From contig NZ_CABFJY010000050.1 of the NCBI RefSeq assembly GCF_901687125.1, forward strand, positions 1-64,000: a stretch of DNA of 64,000 nt, written 5' to 3'. The DNA comes from Actinobacillus vicugnae (lineage in GTDB: Bacteria > Pseudomonadota > Gammaproteobacteria > Enterobacterales > Pasteurellaceae). Numbering within the stretch: position 1 is the first letter of the stretch; every line of letters begins with the position of its first letter. This document shows positions 9,135 through 19,800 of the stretch, piece after piece. The notes below the pieces were generated by a model. The model was not told the origin of the DNA and made no database searches. It saw only the letters and a program-made list of their open reading frames with translations. The position numbers and the translations under genes were made by a program.

Positions 9135-9224
9135 CGTCTATTGCGGATTAAGCCTTATCAACTGCAACGTATCTCGCTATAATAGATTTATTTGACATTT
9201 AAATAAGATATAAGGAATCAAGCA

Positions 9225-10415
9225 ATGGCTCAATCTATTGAAACAACGTTAGCTGAACTAAAACGTGGCGTTGAAAACATCTATTCTGAAGAAGATTTAA
9301 TTGCAAAGTTAAAAGAAAATCGCCCATTACGTATCAAATTAGGTGCGGACCCAACGGCGCCAGATATTCATTTAGGTCATACGGTTGTTTTAAATAAGCT
9401 TCGCCAATTCCAAAATTTTGGTCATGACGTTTATTTCTTAATTGGCGACTTTACAGGTATGGTTGGCGATCCATCAGGAAAAAATACAACTCGCCCACCG
9501 TTAAGCCGCGAAGATGTATTACGCAATGCGGAAACTTATAAAGAGCAAATTTTCAAGATTCTTGATCCACAAAAAACTAAAATTGTATTTAATTCAGACT
9601 GGTTAGGCCAATTAGGTACAGAAGGTATGATTCGCCTTGCTTCGAATTACACCGTTGCACGTATGCTTGAACGTGATGATTTCAAAAAACGTTTTAGCAA
9701 TAACCAACCTATTGCGATTCACGAATTTATTTATCCTTTATTACAAGGCCATGACTCTGTTGAATTAAAAGCAGACGTTGAACTAGGCGGCACAGACCAA
9801 ACCTTTAACTTATTAGTGGGTCGTGAGCTACAAAAATCAGCGGGTCAAAAACCGCAAGTTGCAATGACTTTACCACTGCTTGTTGGTTTAGACGGCGAGA
9901 AAAAAATGTCAAAATCACTTGGTAACTATATTGGTGTAACAGATGCACCAAGCGATATGTTCGGTAAAGTGATGTCGATTTCTGATGAATTAATGTGGGA
10001 TTGGTATAATTTACTTTCATTCCGACCATTAGAAGAAATTGCCCAATTAAAAGCGGATGTTGCAGCAGGCAAAAACCCACGCGATGTAAAAATCTTGCTG
10101 GCGAAAGAATTAATTGCACGCTTCCATGACCAAGCGTCAGCAGATGCTGCAGAACAAGAATTTATCAACCGCTTCCAAAAAGGCGCAATCCCTGATGAAA
10201 TGCCAGAATTTACTTTCGAAGGCGAAATTGGTTTAGCAACTTTATTAAAAGAAGCGGGACTGGTAGCTTCAACTTCTGAAGCGATTCGCTCTGCGCAGCA
10301 AGGTGGGGTAAAAATTGATGGTGAAAAAGTCGAAGACGTTCGTCAAAATGCTCAACAAGGCACTTTTGTTTATCAAGTAGGTAAACGTAAATTTGCGCGT
10401 GTAACGGTAAAATAA
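9225..10415 (+). CDS. tyrS: Tyrosyl-tRNA synthetase
   Basis: Charges tRNA-Tyr. Class I signatures are visible: HLGH in [14 protein letters not shown] (about residues 43-56) and KMSKS in [11 protein letters not shown] (about 228). A C-terminal S4-like RNA-binding segment begins near residue 335. At 396 residues it belongs to the longer TyrRS branch found in Pasteurellaceae. The ATG follows AAGGAA. It is monocistronic, with a clear terminator. Confidence 0.95.
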   Translation: MAQSIETTLAELKRGVENIYSEEDLIAKLKENRPLRIKLGADPTAPDIHLGHTVVLNKLRQFQNFGHDVYFLIGDFTGMVGDPSGKNTTRPPLSREDVLRNAETYKEQIFKILDPQKTKIVFNSDWLGQLGTEGMIRLASNYTVARMLERDDFKKRFSNNQPIAIHEFIYPLLQGHDSVELKADVELGGTDQTFNLLVGRELQKSAGQKPQVAMTLPLLVGLDGEKKMSKSLGNYIGVTDAPSDMFGKVMSISDELMWDWYNLLSFRPLEEIAQLKADVAAGKNPRDVKILLAKELIARFHDQASADAAEQEFINRFQKGAIPDEMPEFTFEGEIGLATLLKEAGLVASTSEAIRSAQQGGVKIDGEKVEDVRQNAQQGTFVYQVGKRKFARVTVK

Positions 10416-10427
10416 ACCGCTAAATAT

Positions 10428-10456
10428 AAAAAAGGAAGCTTTTAGCTTCCTTTTTT
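10428..10456 (+). terminator. tyrS rho-independent terminator
   Basis: AAAAAAGGAAGCT (10428-10440) pairs perfectly with AGCTTCCTTTTTT (10444-10456) around a 3-base loop, ending in a T6 tract, 12 bases after the tyrS stop. Confidence 0.9.
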
Positions 10457-10699
10457 ACTTATTCCTAATTAATAAAAAATACCCAAAATTAGCATACAGC
10501 TATGAAATTAATAAGCTGAAAATAAGTATTACACTATTTTCACTTTATAATAGCTTTCAAGTTAAACCTAAAGCCCTAAGTATCTATGCTTCAAATAAAA
10601 TGTCCTTCTTTATTATTTTATTGAACATAACAAGCATTTGATATCAGTAAAAATTCGTTATATCGACTAGGTAAATAATGAATAAAAAATTATTGTATA

Positions 10700-11185
10700 T
10701 CAAGTGATACAAATATATGCAACGTGATCATCGATAAAAATCACCTTCAGCTTATCACCTTTTTCTTCAATAAATCTAAATATCTCATCCAGTTTATAAG
10801 TAAAAATTGTATCCAGAACAGTTAAATCTAATTGGGTAGAGCTTAATTCAGTAAAAAACAAGCTCTCTTTTAAATTTTTCGATATGTTAAGAACATAATA
10901 TTCAAACTCATCTGGTAATAAAATATCTCGCTCATAAGCGATAAATTTACTTTTTAAAGTATTATCCTCCTTTAGCCTTACATAATGAATTAATTGCTGT
11001 TGATACTTCATTTGTTGATAAAAGTTATGCAACCCATATTTTTGCAAATAAATTTCACTATTTATTACATCAGCTAAAATGACACACTCTTCATGCTTAT
11101 GTTTTGCATGAAATAGCCATTCATTAAACTGATGAGAATAACTGTTTATAAGCCCAAGCGCTGATAGTACGATTTGTTTTAACAT
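10700..11185 (-). CDS. Hypothetical protein
   Basis: 161 residues, very AT-rich, with its own RBS-like AGGAGG (complement of 11188-11193) just before the ATG. The N-terminal 20 residues are hydrophobic enough for a signal or anchor segment (MLKQIVLSALGLINSYSHQF), and the rest is acidic to neutral with many Tyr, Leu and Ile. I recognise no family. AT content higher than the flanking genes suggests acquisition. It is followed by AT-rich spacer up to tyrS with nothing else I can identify. Confidence 0.6.
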   Translation of the reverse strand: MLKQIVLSALGLINSYSHQFNEWLFHAKHKHEECVILADVINSEIYLQKYGLHNFYQQMKYQQQLIHYVRLKEDNTLKSKFIAYERDILLPDEFEYYVLNISKNLKESLFFTELSSTQLDLTVLDTIFTYKLDEIFRFIEEKGDKLKVIFIDDHVAYICIT

Positions 11186-11349
11186 AGCCTCCTCTGTAAA
11201 AAACGTTATCTTAACACAATTTTACATCAATAATGCGACATTATGTAAACTAAAAATAACTTTTATGGCAAAATTTAATTATTTTAAACAGAAATGACCG
11301 AAATATGTGATATATAAACTACTTATCGCCAAGTGACTCGTACAGAAAA

Positions 11350-11435
11350 TAAGCGGTCATATTTGCTAAAATTTAGTGTGTTTACGGGCGGGCATTAGTC
11401 CCACCCTACATCATTTCGAAAATTTTGACCGCTTG
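11350..11435. repeat. Uptake-signal-flanked repeat element (copy 1)
   Basis: An 86-bp stretch is bounded by opposed cores (AAGCGGTCATATTTGC on the left, TTGACCGCTTG on the right) and contains GTGTGTTTACGGGCGGGCAT followed by TAGTCCCACCCTAC. The internal motif recurs at about 30967-31001 in a longer element with the same left boundary. It sits downstream of afuC and may also terminate it. Confidence 0.6.
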
Positions 11436-11457
11436 CTGATCTTATTTAAAGTGGGTG

Positions 11458-12504
11458 CTATTCTCTATTTAGTAAGAAAATCCCCTGCTCTGTAAAGTGA
11501 ATAAAAGCTTGTTTTAACTGTGGATCAAATTGATCTGGATTGCTGTTTATCAACACATCTTTACCATTCCAATCCGCTACGATTTCCCAATGATTGCCCA
11601 TATAAACTGCGCTTTTAATTTGACAACGTTGACAGACCTCACCTGTATCAGTCAGCCTAATCGCTTCTGGGCGAACGCCGATCAAACACGCTCCATCTGA
11701 TAAATTGGAATCTGCTATATTATTTACGGGGAAATGATAATCTCCAACTGAAACAATACCTTGCTGTAACTCACCTTCAAAAATCGTCGACTCACCCATA
11801 AAGTTTGCAAGAAATAAAGAATTCGGGCGTAAATAGAGATCTTTCGCAGGTGCTTTTTGCATGATTTTGCCTTTATTCATCACGATAACTTCATCAGAAA
11901 CTGCAAATGCTTCTGTTTGATCGTGGGTAACATACAGAGAAGTAATACCCAAGCGCTGTTGAAGTTCACGAATTTTTTCACGCATAGAACGACGTAAATT
12001 CGCATCTAAGTTACTGAGTGGCTCATCAAATAACAATACTTTTGGTTTCAACACCAATGCTCGAGCCAATGCAACACGCTGTTGTTGCCCACCAGAAATT
12101 TGATCAACAAAGCGATCTTCAAAACCAGCTAAATCAACCAGTTCTAATGCCTCTTTGACACGCTGCTTACGCTCTTCATTGTTAATGCCTTGCATACGCA
12201 AGCCATAGCCGACATTATCACCAATCGACATATGCGGAAACAATGCATAAGATTGGAACACAATACAAATATCTCGGTTTTGAATTGAAGATTTAGTGAC
12301 ATCTTCACCATCAATAAAAATTTGACCGCTTGTAGGGCTTTCAAGCCCCGCCACTAAACGTAGCACCGTCGTTTTGCCACAGCCTGAAGGCCCAAGTAGC
12401 GTAACCATCGTGCCTTGTTTAATCACTAAATCTAAGTTATCAATCACCGTTGCTTTACCAAAAGATTTGGTAATATTTTTCAAAACTAAAAAATCGTTAT
12501 TCAT
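11458..12504 (-). CDS. afuC: ABC transporter ATP-binding protein AfuC
   Basis: ATPase of the AfuABC importer, at the cytoplasmic membrane. Walker [10 protein letters not shown] is at 38-46, the Q-loop is at Q84, signature SGGQQQR at 137-143, and Walker B VLLFDEP at 156-162. A C-terminal regulatory TOBE-like region (about 240-348) is present. The family was named for ferric uptake (FbpC/AfuC). In A. pleuropneumoniae the binding protein AfuA was later shown to bind hexose phosphates, so a sugar-phosphate role is likelier. It is last in the unit afuA-afuB-afuC, 50 bp behind afuB. Confidence 0.88.
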   Translation of the reverse strand: MNNDFLVLKNITKSFGKATVIDNLDLVIKQGTMVTLLGPSGCGKTTVLRLVAGLESPTSGQIFIDGEDVTKSSIQNRDICIVFQSYALFPHMSIGDNVGYGLRMQGINNEERKQRVKEALELVDLAGFEDRFVDQISGGQQQRVALARALVLKPKVLLFDEPLSNLDANLRRSMREKIRELQQRLGITSLYVTHDQTEAFAVSDEVIVMNKGKIMQKAPAKDLYLRPNSLFLANFMGESTIFEGELQQGIVSVGDYHFPVNNIADSNLSDGACLIGVRPEAIRLTDTGEVCQRCQIKSAVYMGNHWEIVADWNGKDVLINSNPDQFDPQLKQAFIHFTEQGIFLLNRE

Positions 12505-12554
12505 ATTCTTTGCCTTTTTATTTACGAGCGACAGTTATAGCACTCGTTTACTAA

Positions 12555-14618
12555 TTAATCTGCTTTTTTCGCTTTGGATTTAGCGATGCGTGTATCTCCG
12601 ACAACCCAGTCAAAGAATAAAATAATCGCCATCATCACCACAATAAGAATTGACCCATAGGCAATTGCTACACCATATTCGCCATCTTCGACTCGATTTA
12701 AAATATAAGCAGTTGCCACTCGAGTATCAGCTGTTACAAGGAATACAATTGCGCTTACCGTGGTCATTGCTCGTACAAAGCTGGTTACTAATGCTGAGAG
12801 TAATGCAGGTTTAAGCAATGGGAACACAATAAACCAAATGGTTTTTAATGAGCTACCTTTTAATGAAAGTGAAGCTTCATCCAATGATTTATCAAGCTGC
12901 CCAAGCCCAGCAATCGCAGCCCGCATACCGATGGGTAAATCCCGCATTACCATTGAAATAATAATGATAATACCTGTGCCTGTAATATACATTGGTGCAT
13001 CATTAAAGGCGAGAATATAAGACACACCAGCAACGGTACCTGGTACCGCAAAACAGAGCATGGTTAAAAATTCTAATGTTTTCTTGCCTTGGAAATCCTT
13101 ACGCACCACAATATAAGCAATCAATAAGCCAAATAATGCAGTCAGCGGTGCGGCAATGCCCGCATAAATCATGGTATTAATCAGTGATGGCCAAGCGCCG
13201 TCACTTAAACCTTGCCCAAATAACATTGCATAGTTATTCAGTGTTAAGGTGTAATCTACGCCCCAGTTCACCGTGAAACTACCATAGAAAATACTGCCGT
13301 ATAGCGCGAAGTTAAATATTACCCAAAAACCAAGCATCGCAATAATGGTATATTTCAAACCGCTTGGTAAATCTTGTACATCGCCACGGTAAGATTTACC
13401 CGACACCGTGACATAAGAACGGTTACCGATCCATATATATTGAATAATAAAAATCAGCAATGAGAAAATTAGTAACATTGAACCCAATGTACTTGCCGAA
13501 GCATAATCCAATTGCGAACCTGCAATATAAAAATAAATTTGGGTAGCAATCACATCAAAACTTCCTCCTAAAACCAACGGATTACTGAAGTCTGCGAGTG
13601 ATTGAATAAAGACAATTAAAAATGAATTTGCTAATGCGGGACGTAATAATGGGAAAATAATATTATAGAAAGTTTGATAACGATTTGCCCGTAACGTATA
13701 AGACGCTTCTTCAATCGACGGGTGAATTGATTTTAACGCGCCGTCTAAAATCATAAATGAAATTGGCGCAAAGGCGAGAATCTGCGCAATTGCAATCCCG
13801 TTAAAACCATACAGCCAATTATGATCTTTAAAACCGAAATAGCTATCTAAAAATTCGGTCACATAGCCTGAACGACCGAGCATTAAGGTTACCCCAAGCC
13901 CAACCACAAAAGGCGGAGTTACAATCGGTAAAATTGAGAAAATTTTGCCGATAAATGCCGTACGGCGAGCAATTCGAGTGGTATAAAGCGCAAATGCCAA
14001 ACCAAAAATGGTTGAAACAATCCCCACAAAGCCAGATAAGAAAAGCGAATTGCTAATTATACGAACGATATAACCTTGTCCTAAAATACTCACTACTTGT
14101 TCAGGTGCAAAGGTTTCACCGTCGTAAAACATCGAAATAAAAATTGCGACCGTCGGATAAACAATAAAGAAGAAAATCAACAAAATAATGCTAAGTAGTG
14201 CGGCAATAATAAATTTATCGCCTTGCATCATTTTTAACTTAGCAAAAGCAAAAGTCGCCAGTGCAGTAAGACTGACAATTAGTACCATTACTGAATATCC
14301 CATACTCACTTTATAAATCATTGCCGAAATAAAAGTAAATAAGAAGATAAAGGCAACTAAAATAAGCTCAGCTTTTACTTGTGTTTCACTCGAAAGCTTA
14401 AAGAACGGTAATAACCAAAAACCGACTAAAGGTAAAAACCACAGAATAGTAAGATTAACGGAAGACCAACCCATGGCTTGCAAAAACTCATCTGCTGTAC
14501 TTTCTAATAAGCCATAATCTAATGCTTTAGAAGGAAGCAACAAAAATGCAATCAGCGCGAGCAGAATCCAAAAGTGGCTAGATTCAAACAGCGATCTTTT
14601 ATTTGTAAGAGAATCCAT
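12555..14618 (-). CDS. afuB: ABC transporter fused double permease AfuB
   Basis: Inner-membrane channel of AfuABC. At 687 residues it fuses two BPD_transp_1 permease units, each with an EAA-type loop: one near EEASYTLRANRYQTFYNIIFPLL and one near LDEASLSLKGSSLKTIWFIVF. I judge about twelve hydrophobic segments. It lies between afuA, from which it is separated by an uptake-signal hairpin that may attenuate read-through, and afuC. Length and architecture are those of FbpB/AfuB. Confidence 0.88.
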   Translation of the reverse strand: MDSLTNKRSLFESSHFWILLALIAFLLLPSKALDYGLLESTADEFLQAMGWSSVNLTILWFLPLVGFWLLPFFKLSSETQVKAELILVAFIFLFTFISAMIYKVSMGYSVMVLIVSLTALATFAFAKLKMMQGDKFIIAALLSIILLIFFFIVYPTVAIFISMFYDGETFAPEQVVSILGQGYIVRIISNSLFLSGFVGIVSTIFGLAFALYTTRIARRTAFIGKIFSILPIVTPPFVVGLGVTLMLGRSGYVTEFLDSYFGFKDHNWLYGFNGIAIAQILAFAPISFMILDGALKSIHPSIEEASYTLRANRYQTFYNIIFPLLRPALANSFLIVFIQSLADFSNPLVLGGSFDVIATQIYFYIAGSQLDYASASTLGSMLLIFSLLIFIIQYIWIGNRSYVTVSGKSYRGDVQDLPSGLKYTIIAMLGFWVIFNFALYGSIFYGSFTVNWGVDYTLTLNNYAMLFGQGLSDGAWPSLINTMIYAGIAAPLTALFGLLIAYIVVRKDFQGKKTLEFLTMLCFAVPGTVAGVSYILAFNDAPMYITGTGIIIIISMVMRDLPIGMRAAIAGLGQLDKSLDEASLSLKGSSLKTIWFIVFPLLKPALLSALVTSFVRAMTTVSAIVFLVTADTRVATAYILNRVEDGEYGVAIAYGSILIVVMMAIILFFDWVVGDTRIAKSKAKKAD

Positions 14619-14655
14619 ATAGCCTCACAACAACTAATAAAAAATATCGAAAAGC

Positions 14656-14709
14656 AAGCGGTCGTTTTTCGCAGATTTTTTGCAAAATTTTTACGAAAAA
14701 CGACCGCTT
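14656..14709. terminator. Uptake-signal hairpin between afuA and afuB (possible attenuator)
   Basis: AAGCGGTCGTTTTTCG (14656-14671) and its perfect complement (14694-14709) form a 16-bp stem in the 103-bp gap between afuA and afuB. A partial terminator here would give more binding protein than permease, a common arrangement in ABC importers. Confidence 0.55.
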
Positions 14710-14721
14710 AGATAAAGGCGA

Positions 14722-15762
14722 TTATTTCGCTAATTTTACTTCATTAACCCATTTATTGATTAAGCGTTTACGTTCATCACTTGCGCCGTATTTCTCAAAA
14801 TCATAATCGATCAGCTTGAGCTTAGTAAGATCAAACGCTAATGGTGATTGTTCCGCAGTAGTATTGGTTAATGTTTGTAATGCTTGACCTTTTTTCCATG
14901 CGGTTTCTTGCCCTTCTTTTGAAAGCGCAAAATCGACGAATAATTTAGCATTATCTAAATTTCTAGCGCCTTTTAAGATACTTACTCCACCAAGCTCGTA
15001 GCCAGTGCCTTCACATGGCACCACCATTTCAAGCGGCGCCCCTTGCTCTTTTTCTAACGCATAATCATGTAAGAAACCAATCCCGACTGTGGTTTCGCCT
15101 CGTGCGGCATTACGCGCTGGTGTGATACCCGATTTGGTGTATTGTGAAATATTTGGATGTAACTGTTTAAAATAATCAAAGGCTTTGTCTTCGCCCCAAA
15201 GTTGTGCAAAGGTTGCAATTGCAGTATAAGCCGTGCCAGAACTTTGTGGGTCAGCAATTTGAATTTCGCCTTTCAGTTTAGGATCGGTTAAATCATGCCA
15301 ACATTGTGGGATTTTCTCGATACCTAATTTTTTCAAACGCTCTGTATTCACCGCAAAACCTAAGATCCCAATATAGACTGCAGAACTTAAGTTACCTTTT
15401 ACTTTCGCAGGGTCTTGGAATTTCGGCATAATTTGATCAATATTTGGTGAGCGATATGCTTCCAATAAACCTAATTCGCCCGCTTGTGATTGAGGATCTA
15501 ACGTGCCACCATACCAAACATCTGCCTGTGGATTATTTTTTTCCGCCTCAATTTTCGCAAAAGTGCTACCTGAGCCATTACGAATAAAAGATGTTTTTAC
15601 ATCGTATTTTTGTTCGAATGTTTTTGCAGCATTCTCACACATTACATTCGTTGCACTACAATAAATGACTAAACGCCCTTTTGCCTGTGTTGCAGAACTA
15701 AACATCAAGCCAGCACCAAGTAATGCCGTTGAAATAGCAACAGAAAGTTTTCTAAATTTCAT
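14722..15762 (-). CDS. afuA: Periplasmic substrate-binding protein AfuA
   Basis: Binding protein of the AfuABC importer. The start was set at 15762 because it follows GAGG 7 bases upstream and gives a canonical Sec signal peptide (about residues 1-27, ending SSATQA) and 346 residues; a longer in-frame reading to 15822 lacks these. The mature part begins KGRLVIYCSATNVMCENA, the ferric-binding-like superfamily fold, with an SGTAYT ligand loop. Known A. pleuropneumoniae AfuA binds glucose-6-phosphate type ligands rather than iron. A CRP-like site lies upstream. Confidence 0.88.
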   Translation of the reverse strand: MKFRKLSVAISTALLGAGLMFSSATQAKGRLVIYCSATNVMCENAAKTFEQKYDVKTSFIRNGSGSTFAKIEAEKNNPQADVWYGGTLDPQSQAGELGLLEAYRSPNIDQIMPKFQDPAKVKGNLSSAVYIGILGFAVNTERLKKLGIEKIPQCWHDLTDPKLKGEIQIADPQSSGTAYTAIATFAQLWGEDKAFDYFKQLHPNISQYTKSGITPARNAARGETTVGIGFLHDYALEKEQGAPLEMVVPCEGTGYELGGVSILKGARNLDNAKLFVDFALSKEGQETAWKKGQALQTLTNTTAEQSPLAFDLTKLKLIDYDFEKYGASDERKRLINKWVNEVKLAK

Positions 15763-15837
15763 AATCAAAACCTCATCTTGAGTGTAAATCAACAAAATGT
15801 GCTGAAATAGCACCAACCACATTTTCTTTTCAACACT

Positions 15838-15843
15838 AATTTA
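15838..15843 (-). promoter_or_regulatory. Predicted -10 element of the afuA promoter
   Basis: On the minus strand TAAATT stands about 75 bases before the afuA start. It would give a start near 15831, exactly 41.5 bases downstream of the centre of the CRP-like site. The spacing is the main support. Confidence 0.4.
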
Positions 15844-15863
15844 CAATAAATGGGCAAAAAATA

Positions 15864-15881
15864 CCGTGAGGCAGTTCACAA
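15864..15881 (-). promoter_or_regulatory. CRP-like site upstream of afuA
   Basis: The core GTGA-GGCAGT-TCAC (15866-15879) is a symmetric match to the inner GTGA-N6-TCAC of the CRP consensus, flanked on the right by ACA. With the predicted -10 it lies at -41.5, the class II position. Catabolite control fits a sugar-phosphate transporter better than an iron transporter. Confidence 0.65.
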
Positions 15882-16330
15882 AATGTAAGATTGATGAGTT
15901 GAATTCGGCACAGACCAAAAATTACACAGCTCTTATTTTCGACTTGGTATTCAGTTACGATTTTTGAGCACTTTTCGCCTTATTTGCATACACTTAAAAT
16001 TCTCCAATATTCGATATGAAAAGTTATTAAACATTTTGTCAGCAACAGCAAACGTTTGCTAAAAAAACAAGTCAAAGATCAGACCAGTAAAGTAAATGCG
16101 ACATTTTCCAGAAAAATGCATATTTTCATATTCCATTTTGTTTTTATAACTCATTGTTTAAGAACAACTTTAACAATAAAAAAATATATTGTTAACTATA
16201 TTTTTATAGACTAACCATGTATCAATATACATTACAATCAATAAACGTTAAATATTTTGTAATTTTTGTAAGTAATTTTTTTAGCTAAAATGCTACTACT
16301 TATAACGAAAAGTTATGTTTAGGAGGGAAG
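15882..16330. other. AT-rich intergenic control region between afuA and the RTX operon
   Basis: About 450 bp with no ORF and no uptake signal. It holds a perfect 14-bp palindrome (16047-16060), several A/T tracts that may bend DNA, and AGGAGG at 16321-16326 in front of the RTX C gene. A TAAAAT at 16286-16291 could be a -10, but I find no convincing -35. The extreme AT-richness near 16130-16290 resembles an acquired or H-NS-type silenced region. Confidence 0.5.
16047..16060. promoter_or_regulatory. LacI/PurR-type palindromic operator
   Basis: AGCAAACGTTTGCT is a perfect palindrome containing GCAAACGTTTGC, the core of PurR and other LacI-family operators. It sits 271 bases before the RTX C start and about 215 bases before the predicted afuA transcription start. 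Which regulator and which gene it serves is unknown. PurR sites usually carry outer A and T that are displaced here. Confidence 0.5.
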
Positions 16331-16855
16331 ATGGATAACACCGATAAATTCAAACTTTTGGGCGAAATTGCATGGCTATGGGCTAATTCACCTTTACATA
16401 AAAATTGGTCTTTAGCGTTATTGGCAATCAATGTTTTACCTGCAATAGAAAATAAACAATATGTACTGTTAAAAAAAGATGGTTTCCCCGTAGCCTTTTG
16501 TAGTTGGGCAAATTTAAGTTTAGAAAATGAAGTTAAATATCTTGACGATGTGGCTTCGTTAATCTCGGAAGATTGGAATTCGGGAGAACGTCGATGGTTT
16601 ATAGATTGGATAGCTCCATTTGGAGACAGTGATGCATTATACAAACATATGCGAGAGAACTTCCCTAATGAGCTATTTAGGGCTATTCGAGTAGATCCAA
16701 TGACCCGAGTAGGAAAAATTTCAGAGTTTCATGGAGGCAACATAGATAAGAAATTAGCAAGTAAAATTTTTCAGCAATATCATTATGAATTAATGAATGA
16801 ACTTAAAACCAAACCCGATTTTAGATTTTCACATATCGAAAAAGGAGATATATAA
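16331..16855 (+). CDS. rtxC: RTX toxin-activating lysine acyltransferase (HlyC/ApxC family)
   Basis: Transfers a fatty acyl chain from acyl-ACP to two lysines of the RTX protoxin in the cytoplasm, which is required for its activity. At 174 residues it has family length. The catalytic residues known from HlyC are all present and in register: S20 and H23 in NSPLHKNW, and D92 in FIDWIAP. The start is preceded by AGGAGG. It is first in the operon, and its stop lies one base before the toxin ATG. It is AT-rich and without uptake signals, unlike the surrounding housekeeping genes. Confidence 0.95.
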   Translation: MDNTDKFKLLGEIAWLWANSPLHKNWSLALLAINVLPAIENKQYVLLKKDGFPVAFCSWANLSLENEVKYLDDVASLISEDWNSGERRWFIDWIAPFGDSDALYKHMRENFPNELFRAIRVDPMTRVGKISEFHGGNIDKKLASKIFQQYHYELMNELKTKPDFRFSHIEKGDI

Positions 16856-16856
16856 A

Positions 16857-19800
16857 ATGGCAAATAGTCCATCTTTAGCATCATTAAAAGCTAAAGCACA
16901 AACTGCCCGTACAGCAACAACAAATGCTGCTAAGAAAGTAGGTCATCAAATATCTACAGGTGCAAAATATTTATCAAACAAAGGGCATCAAATTTTTCTC
17001 TCTGTACCCAAGGATTATAACCAAGAAATTGGTTCTGGGCTTAATGATTTAGTAAAAGCCGCAGATGAATTAGGTATCCAAGTTCAAAATGAAGAACGAG
17101 ATAATACTGCATTAACCAAAGAAATTTTTGGAACAACTGAGAAACTCTTAGGTTTTACCGAAAGAGGAATATTTTTATCTGCTCCACAAGTAGATAAATT
17201 AATTCAAAAACATCAAAAATTAAGCAAGCATCTTGAAAGTGCTGAAAATATTGGTGGTAATTTAGGTAAAGCACAAGGTGTTTTATCTTCGCTGCAAAAC
17301 ATTTTAGGTATTACCTTATCAGGCATCGAATTAGATGATTTGATTAAAAAACAGAAAAATGGCGAAGATGTTAGCCAAACTGATTTGGCTAAGGCAAGTA
17401 TTGATTTAGTTAATCAACTTGTAGATACAGCATCAAGTGTTGCTGGTAATATCGATTCGTTCTCAGATAACATTAAGCACATTGGTGAAGCATTAAAAAA
17501 TACTAAGTATTTGAATGGATTAGGTAATAAATTACAAAATATTCCAGATGTTGGCAAATTAGGTAATGGATTAGATGCTGTATCTGGTATTTTAGGAGCA
17601 GTATCAGCTTCTCTAATTTTAGCAAATAAAGATGCACATGCAGGAACAAAAGCAGCTGCTGGTGTTGAATTAACCACCAAAGTTTTAGGTAATGTAGGGA
17701 AAGTTGTATCACAATATGTAATTGCACAGCGTGTTGCAGCAGGCTTATCAACTACAGCAGCAACAGCTGGCTTAATTGCTTCTGCTGTTTCATTGGCTAT
17801 TAGTCCTTTATCTTTCCTAGCTGTTGCGGATAAATTTAAAAATGCTAAAGAAATTGAAACTTTTGGTGAGCGTTTTAAAAAATTAGGATATGAAGGGGAT
17901 AGTTTATTAGCTTCATTCCATAAGCAAAGTGGAGCCATTGATGCAACACTTACGACTATTACTACTGCATTAAATGCTGTTTCTGCTGGTGTTAATGCCG
18001 CTGCTGCAGGTTCAGTAGTTGGAGCACCTGTTGGCGCATTAGTAACATTAATTACTGGTGCAATTACAGGTATTTTAGAAGCTTCTAAGCAAGCTATGTT
18101 TGAACATGTAGCGTCTAAACTAGCAAATGAAATAAAAGCGTGGGAAGAAAAACATAAGAAGAACTATTTTGAAAATGGTTATGACGCACGCCACGCTGCA
18201 TTTTTAGAAGATTCATTTAAATTATTATCCGAATTTAATAAAACATATGAAGCAGAGCGAGCTATATTAATTACGCAACAACGTTGGGATGAAAAAATAG
18301 GCGAATTAGCTGGTATTACTAGAAACGCTGCAAATACAAAAAGTGGTAAAGCTTATGTAGATTACTTTGAAGAAGGTAAAAGATTAGAGAAAGCACCAAA
18401 TGAATTTACCAATCAAGTATTTGACCCATTGAAAGGTGAAATTGATCTTGCAACAAATAGTAAGGCTTCAACATTATTAAAATTTGTAACTCCAACCTTA
18501 ACTGCTGGCGAAGAAATTAGAGAACGTAAGCAATCTGGTAAATATCAATATGTCACAGAATTACTTGTAAAAGGCAAAAAACAGTGGGTTGTGAAAGGTG
18601 TGCTAGAACATGGTGCTACTTATGACTATTCAAATTTAATTCAACATGTTCAATCTGGCACCACTGAAGGAAATACTCAAATTCAATATACCGAAATAAA
18701 AATACAATCCAACCTAGGTAAAGGTAACGATAAAATCTTTTTAGCTGCAGGCTCATCAGAAGTAAACGCTGGAGAGGGGCATGATGTTGTATATTACGAT
18801 AAGACAGATACTGGTCTATTAACAATAGATGGTTCCAAATCAACTAAAGCGGGAAATTATACTGTTCATCGCAAATTACACACTAATGAAAAATTACTTC
18901 GCGAGGTGGTTAAAGAACAAGAAGTATCTGTTGGTAAACGTACTGAAAAAATCCAATATCGTGACTTTGAATTTGCCCCGAGTGCTAATAGAACATTAGA
19001 AGCTAATGATACATTACATTCAGTAGAAGAAATTATTGGTAGCAATAATAGTGATACCTTTATTGGAAGTAATTTTGCTGATATTTTCCATGGAGCTAGT
19101 GGCAATGATATCCTCAATGGCAATGATGGTGATGATCGTTTATATGGCGACGATGGTAATGATGAACTTCGTGGTGGTGCAGGAAACGATCAGCTATATG
19201 GAGGAACAGGTAATGATAAATTATTTGGTGATGAAGGTAATAACTATCTAAGTGGTGGCGATGGTGATGATGAGTTACAAGTAAAAGGATATGGATTTAA
19301 TGTTCTTCGAGGTGGTAAAGGTAATGACAAACTTTATGGAGGCTCAGGTGCTGATTACCTTGAAGGAGGTGAAGGCGACGATTACCTTGCAGGAGGTGAC
19401 GGTAGTGACTTCTACCTATATTCATCTAAATCAGGGAAACATACAATTTCTGAGATAGGTAACTCTAGAGATGTAGATAAATTATATTTAGCTGATTTAT
19501 CTTTTGATCGTCTATTTGCTGAGAAAAGCAATGATAACCTTGTTTTAAGAAGTTATGATCGAGCTAGTGACTATGATTTAATTACATTTAAAGATTGGTT
19601 TAAATCAGATAAGGGGCATTATAAAGTTGAGGAAATCTTTGACAAAGATGGTAGAAAATTAACCTCAGAGAATATTGAAAAGTATATTAGAAGTCCACAT
19701 ACTTCAGTAAGTTTACGAGACTCTTCATCTTTAGATGCAACCAACTTAAATAAATTAAGTTCAGAGGTAAATAAAATTATTTCTTCTGCAGGTAGTTTCA

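Noticed and set aside
11458..15762. Reading afuCBA as a Fur-controlled ferric iron importer
   Set aside because: No Fur box is visible upstream, a CRP-like site is, and characterised A. pleuropneumoniae AfuA binds hexose phosphates. The iron role is not excluded but is not the favoured reading.
16797..16856. Upstream start that would add 20 residues to the RTX toxin
   Set aside because: It lies inside the acyltransferase gene; the ATG at 16857 has AAGGAG in front and gives a typical RTX N-terminus.
17414..17938. 174-codon open frame on the minus strand inside the toxin gene
   Set aside because: It is antisense to the hydrophobic pore region, has no RBS and its residue pattern mirrors the toxin codons; a shadow ORF.
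19090..19430. Short tandem DNA repeats resembling a CRISPR or minisatellite
   Set aside because: They encode the glycine/aspartate nonapeptides of the RTX toxin; period is 27 bp and there are no unique spacers.
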